A DNA stretch of 64,000 nucleotides, from assembly GCA_029718625.1 (NCBI GenBank), contig CM056389.1, positions 19,015,521-19,079,520 of the forward strand, in the 5' to 3' direction. The notes under the pieces were generated by a model that saw only the letters and a program-made list of their open reading frames with translations, searched no databases and had not been told where the DNA came from. This document shows, piece after piece, positions 60,445 to 64,000 of the stretch; the first letter of the stretch is position 1, and each line of letters opens with the position of its first letter. Made by a program: the position numbers and the translations under genes. This stretch comes from Synaphobranchus kaupii (lineage: Eukaryota; Chordata; Actinopteri; Anguilliformes; Synaphobranchidae).

Positions 60445-60667
60445 AGGGAACAATCGTATGTAAAAAGAAGGCTGTGGAGAAGGATCACTTTATTCCAACG
60501 GCCGCACTTGAAATAGCTCGAAAAGATTTAAATAAACTTCAGGATCCAGCGCTTCGTTCTCTGGTGAAAGAAAAGAACCCAAAGGCTCACCTGACCATGC
60601 AGGTGCTCTACCAGGATCATCGTACTGCCTTGACCACTGGAGGTTCCACGGAGAGCAAAGCATGCAG
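60445..60667 (+). CDS. SecA-like gene, coding exon 7 (partial gene end)
   Basis: An open stretch with a T-rich acceptor before 60445 and a good donor (ATGCAG then GTGAGA) after 60667. It encodes CKKKAVEKDHFIPTAALEIA, LNKLQDPALRSLV and VLYQDHRTALTTGGSTESKA. From general memory this looks like a segment found beside OTU-like domains in large fish proteins. Its start phase (two bases) fits exon 6 ending at 51104 exactly. A competing acceptor at 60439 would need a different phase. The exon ends in phase 2, so at least one more exon lies past the window or past the retroelement to the right. It could belong to a separate neighbouring gene of the same family. Confidence 0.6.
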
Positions 60668-61084
60668 GTGAGACATTCCGTACAGTATAATAGAATACAG
60701 CCAGGTGAGTTACGTCTCCCATTCCCTTTAAAAGCCACCCGTGTGCTCATGCAAGTTAAAGCGCACATGCAGAGCAGATATGGCATTAAAATTCTCCAAA
60801 TTAATTGTGGAATGTGCTGCAAGTGTGTTTTTTGTTTCTAATTGTTGAAAATGTTGAAAATTCTTGAAAATTGTTTCCTTTGTTGGAAATTGTAGTCGCA
60901 ACATCTACGTCAGATTTACTAAACGGTGGCAATGGGTGGCAATCGCTATTAGGATGTAATATGCGGGGGGAACGTCACTCTGCGACTTTCCTTTTGATGC
61001 ATAGTTAACTCCTTTGCGTAGAAGGTGACGCCGGTGGAAGCTTTTTGCTCAACTGAGACATTCATTCTTTAATGATGCGCATTT
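60668..61084. other. No supported gene
   Basis: Sequence between exon 7 and the retrotransposon, presumably the next intron of the SecA-like gene. Nothing recognised. Confidence 0.35.
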
Positions 61085-61848
61085 CTCTCCAGGGTCACTC
61101 AGAGAGAATAAAAAATTTTTTAGTTGATTCCCTGTCGTATCCACTCATTCTGGGACATTCATGGCTGGGCTTGCATGACTCCCATGTTAGTAATCAATGA
61201 TTTTTTTGCTGGATTTGTGCTGGATTTTTTTTTTGTTAAAAAAAAGATGGAGGGTTGAGGCCCGGTATAGATTATAGGGGTCTCAATGACATTACCGTTA
61301 AGAACAGATATCCTCTTCCACTCATGAACTCTTGAGCGCTTACAGGGGGCGTCGGTCTTTTCCAAACTCGACCTTCGCAATGTCTACAATCTTGTGCGCA
61401 TGTGTGAGGGTGATGAGTGGAAGACGGCATTTAACACGCACCACGGACACTATGAGTACGGGGTGATGCCGTTCAGCCTCACTAGCGCCCCTTCTGTCTT
61501 CCAGGCGCTAGTGAATGACGTTCTCAGAGAGATGCTGGAGAGGTTCGTGTTCGTCTACCTCAACGATATTTTAATTTTCTCCCCGAATCTCTCCTCTCAC
61601 ATCAGCCATGTTAGGCAGGTGTTGGAAGCGCTCCTTAAGGCGTGGCTATTCGTTAAAGCCGAGAAGTGCTCATTCCACACTGACTCTGTTTCTTTCTTGG
61701 GTTTCATTGGGGCAGATGGAAAAGTCCTTACGGACCCAGAGAAAGTTTCGGCGGTCAAGAACTGGCTCACTCCAGCATCAGTGAAACAGCAGCGCTTTCT
61801 GGGCTTTGCTAATTTTTACCGGCGGTCATCCGCAATTTTAGCACGGTA
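61085..61848 (+). pseudogene. Ty3/Gypsy chromovirus protease tail and reverse transcriptase
   Basis: A protease-end block (LVDSLSYPLILGHSWL, about 61115-61165) is followed within about 70 bases by the RT start ([20 protein letters not shown], about 61235-61300). The linker and part of RT are deleted. After a frame change the RT continues in an open frame 61394-61848 with [20 protein letters not shown] and [10 protein letters not shown]. The catalytic box should be Y-x-D-D; here its first Asp is Asn (YLND), so the enzyme would be inactive. Several stops and frameshifts precede it. Gag and the 5' LTR are absent to the left, so the copy is 5'-truncated. Confidence 0.9.
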
Positions 61849-62402
61849 GTCACACCTATCACAGCCCTTACAAAAAAACATCATCCTCGCGGTTCCAGTG
61901 GAACTCTAGGGCTGAGGCAGCGTTCACAGAGCTAAAAAAAGGTTTAGCTCTGAACCCATTTTAATAACTCCCAATCCCTCCCTCCCCTTTGTGGTAGAGG
62001 TGGATGCTTCAGAGCTGGGTGTGGGAGCCATTCTGTCCCAGTACTCCCCGCTGGACCGTAAAACGCACCCATGCGCATATTTCTTTCGTGCCTTAACACC
62101 TGCGGAGAGAAATTACGATGTAGGGGACCGGGAGCTGTTGGCGGTCAAATTGGCGTTGGAGGAGTGGCGTCATTGGTTGGAGGGAGCCAAGCACCCTTTT
62201 ACTGTCTGGACCGACCACAAAAATTTAGAATATGTCTAACAGGCCAAGACGCGCAACTCTCGTCAAGCCCGGTGGGCATTATTCTTCGCCCGGTTTATTA
62301 AGCCAGATGCGCTATCGCGCATCTACGACCGCGCCGATATGGAACCGCACCCGGAGCCCATCGTACCAACCGCCCAGATTGTAGCTCCGGTGATGTGGGA
62401 GA
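61849..62402 (+). pseudogene. Chromovirus RNase H region
   Basis: Frame 61991-62239 reads [36 protein letters not shown] and [11 protein letters not shown], the RNase H fold of Ty3/Gypsy elements, with acidic residues at VDAS, RELLA and TDHKN. A stop follows EYV at 62237-62239, where the family normally continues. The next part shows PDALSRIYD in another frame (about 62300). Broken. Confidence 0.85.
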
Positions 62403-63326
62403 TTGAGGCGCTCATTCAAAAGGCGTTACGCTCAGACCCGGGCCCAAGTAGGGGTCCGTCCCATTGTCTGTTCATTCTGCCCGTATCAGATCGCGGGTTC
62501 TCCAGTGGGGTCACTCTTCACAGCTGACGTCCACCGGACTAGGGATTTTTTGTTGCGGCGGTTTTGGTGGCCTAATATGGAGAGCGACGTGCGAGAATTT
62601 GTCGCCACCTGTGCCCGCAGCAAAGGATCTCAGCTCCCACCCTCTGGCCTCTTGCGCCCCTTACCCGTTCTCAGCCGTCCTTGGAGCCATGTCGCCCTCG
62701 ACTTTGTTACCAGGTTGCCTGCATCCCAGGGCAACACGGTGATCCTGGTTGTGGTCGACAGGTTTACCAAGGCGGCACACTTCATCGCCCTACCCAAGCT
62801 GCCATCAGCACCAGAGACCGCCCAGCTGATGGTGGACAATGTTTTTAGGGCGCACGGCCTTCCTCTGTACGTGGTGTCCGACCGCGGTCGTCAGTTCACC
62901 GCTGGGTTCTGGCGCTCTTTTTGCACCCTACTAGGGGCGTCGGTCAGTCTGTCTTCCGCTTTCCACCCGGAGACTAATGGTGAGACGGAGCGCAGTAATC
63001 AGACCCTGGAGTGCACCCTCCGGTGCTTAGCCACCTCCAAACCTACATCTTGGAGTCGTCATCTCGCCTGGGCAGAGTACGCCCACAACACGCTGCGCAA
63101 CGCCTCCACAGGTCTCTCTCCCTTTGAAGCTCAGCTGGGGTATCAGCCTCCCTTGTTTCCTGAGTTGGAGAGCGATGTGGAGGTACCATCGGCAGGGTCT
63201 TTTGTTCGGAGGTGTCGAGCAGTCTGGAGGCATGTGCACACTTCTCTCCTTCGCGCTTCGGCTAAACAGAAGGCCGCAGCCGACAAGCGTCGTCGTCCAA
63301 CTCCCTCTTATCGGGTTTGTCAATGA
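62403..63326 (+). pseudogene. Chromovirus integrase
   Basis: The longest open part of the element. It has a degraded zinc-binding N-terminus (one Cys at FVATC; the second Cys of the usual pair is missing and the His pair is not evident). The catalytic core has the D-D-E triad: DFVTRLP, SDRGRQFTAGF and ETNGETERSNQ. Integrase inserts the DNA copy into the genome. The core looks intact, but loss of the zinc motif and the frame change at 63320 argue against activity. Confidence 0.9.
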
Positions 63327-63752
63327 GTGTGGCTAGCCACACGGGACCTGCCTCTGCGAGTGGAATCCCACAAACTCGCACCGCAATTCGTGAGTCCCTT
63401 TATGATAACCGGCAAGATTAACCCTGTCACTGTGCGCCTTCAGCTGCCACGCTCTATGCGCATCCACCCTACCTTCCACATCTCCCGGTTGAAACCGGTG
63501 CTGGTTAGTGCTTTCGCCCCGGCCGACAACCCACTACCTGCTCCGCGGTTCTTGGAGGGGGGTCCGGTATATACCGTTCTGCGTATTTTGGCCGAGAGGC
63601 GTGTGGGCAGAGGATTCCAGTTTTTAGTAGACTGGGAGGGTTATGGCTCTGAGGAGCGTTGCTGGGTTCCCTCCAGGAACATCTTGGACCCTACTCTTAT
63701 TAGGGACTTCCGCAGAAACAGGGCTGAGGAATCACCTGGGGTCGTCCCTTAG
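63327..63752 (+). pseudogene. Chromovirus integrase C-terminus with chromodomain
   Basis: After a frame change from the integrase core the protein continues [14 protein letters not shown], then [13 protein letters not shown], and ends with a chromodomain: [36 protein letters not shown]. Chromodomains target these elements to methyl-histone-marked chromatin. The aromatic cage residues W/Y (VDWEGYG, CWVP) are visible. Ends at the TAG at 63750-63752, just before the LTR. Confidence 0.9.
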
Positions 63753-63765
63753 AAGGGGTCCTTCT

Positions 63766-64000
63766 GGTAGCCTCTGGTTGTTTCTGCGGTCGTTATTTCT
63801 GTGGGCAAAGTCGGGTCAAGCTATCTGATTTTTTCCGCCTCTGTTTCAGTGTTTGAATCTCAATTATCCCTTACACCTGTTTTGGATTTCCTGCCGGTTA
63901 TAAATAGCCCAGGACTTCCACATTTCCGAAGCTTCGATATTGTCTTTGTTATTTGACATTGAAGTCGGTAAGGTATAGGATTGCGGTCTCTACGTTTCTG
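63766..64000 (+). mobile_element. 3' LTR of the chromovirus, cut by window edge
   Basis: Starts near TGGTAGCCTCTGG shortly after the pol stop and a purine-rich AGAAGGGG. Contains TATA box TATAAATAG at 63899-63907, then CGAAGCTTCGATATTGTC and GTCGGTAAGGTATAGGATTG. These match, in inverse, the solo LTRs at 24991-25684 and 29745-30306. The remainder lies outside the window. Confidence 0.8.

Overview
The window looks like ray-finned fish (probably teleost) nuclear DNA. It carries a DANA/V-SINE-type SINE, L2-like and L1/Tx1-like LINE pieces, several Tc1-like elements, a HARBI1-like nuclease, hAT-type elements with 8-bp target duplications and a chromodomain Ty3/Gypsy element. The only host gene I can support has clear GT-AG introns. 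There are no bacterial-style operons, no CRISPR array and no rRNA. Family names were recognised by eye, without database searches.

Region by region. 1-6.4 kb holds two non-LTR retrotransposon fragments, a C-rich LTR-like stretch and a tRNA-like SINE head. 6.39-18.2 kb is a head-to-tail pair of one large terminal-inverted-repeat element. The two copies share their middle target duplication, and copy 2 carries a nested hAT-like element. 18.2-20.3 kb has no gene I can support. 20.3-23.6 kb is a minus-strand LTR-like unit with a roughly 50-copy, 45/46-bp minisatellite. 23.6-30.3 kb has a primer-binding-site-like motif, two solo LTRs of the chromovirus family seen at the right edge, and broken Harbinger, Tc1 and intron-containing IS630-like transposases. 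31.1-33.6 kb is a Tc1-like element split by a 5'-truncated L2 LINE with a 7-bp target duplication.

35.18-60.67 kb holds the key gene, on the plus strand. Seven coding exons, joined in phase at every junction, encode at least about 2,299 residues, and the gene continues beyond the window. The protein starts with a myristoylation-type MGAGNS end, then a short beta-rich-looking domain, then a 13-residue-repeat coiled coil. A single 5.3-kb exon follows. It encodes a SecA-like DEAD motor (GTGEGKS, YGTVSDF, DEVD, GGRGTDIK, GRTARKG) followed by helical and hydrophobic segments. The last exons encode an OTU-like NCLYHAV motif and a conserved-looking tail. Bacterial and plastid SecA motors drive protein translocation, and a vertebrate nuclear gene with an intact SecA motor on an otherwise unrelated scaffold is the most interesting thing here. 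Its introns are filled with Tc1, hAT, V-SINE and LINE insertions and with several minisatellites, one of which has copied the exon 3 splice donor about eleven times.

57.9-59.3 kb is a minus-strand retroelement-like unit with coding minisatellites. 61.1-64 kb is a degenerate Ty3/Gypsy chromovirus polyprotein running into its 3' LTR, which is cut by the window edge.
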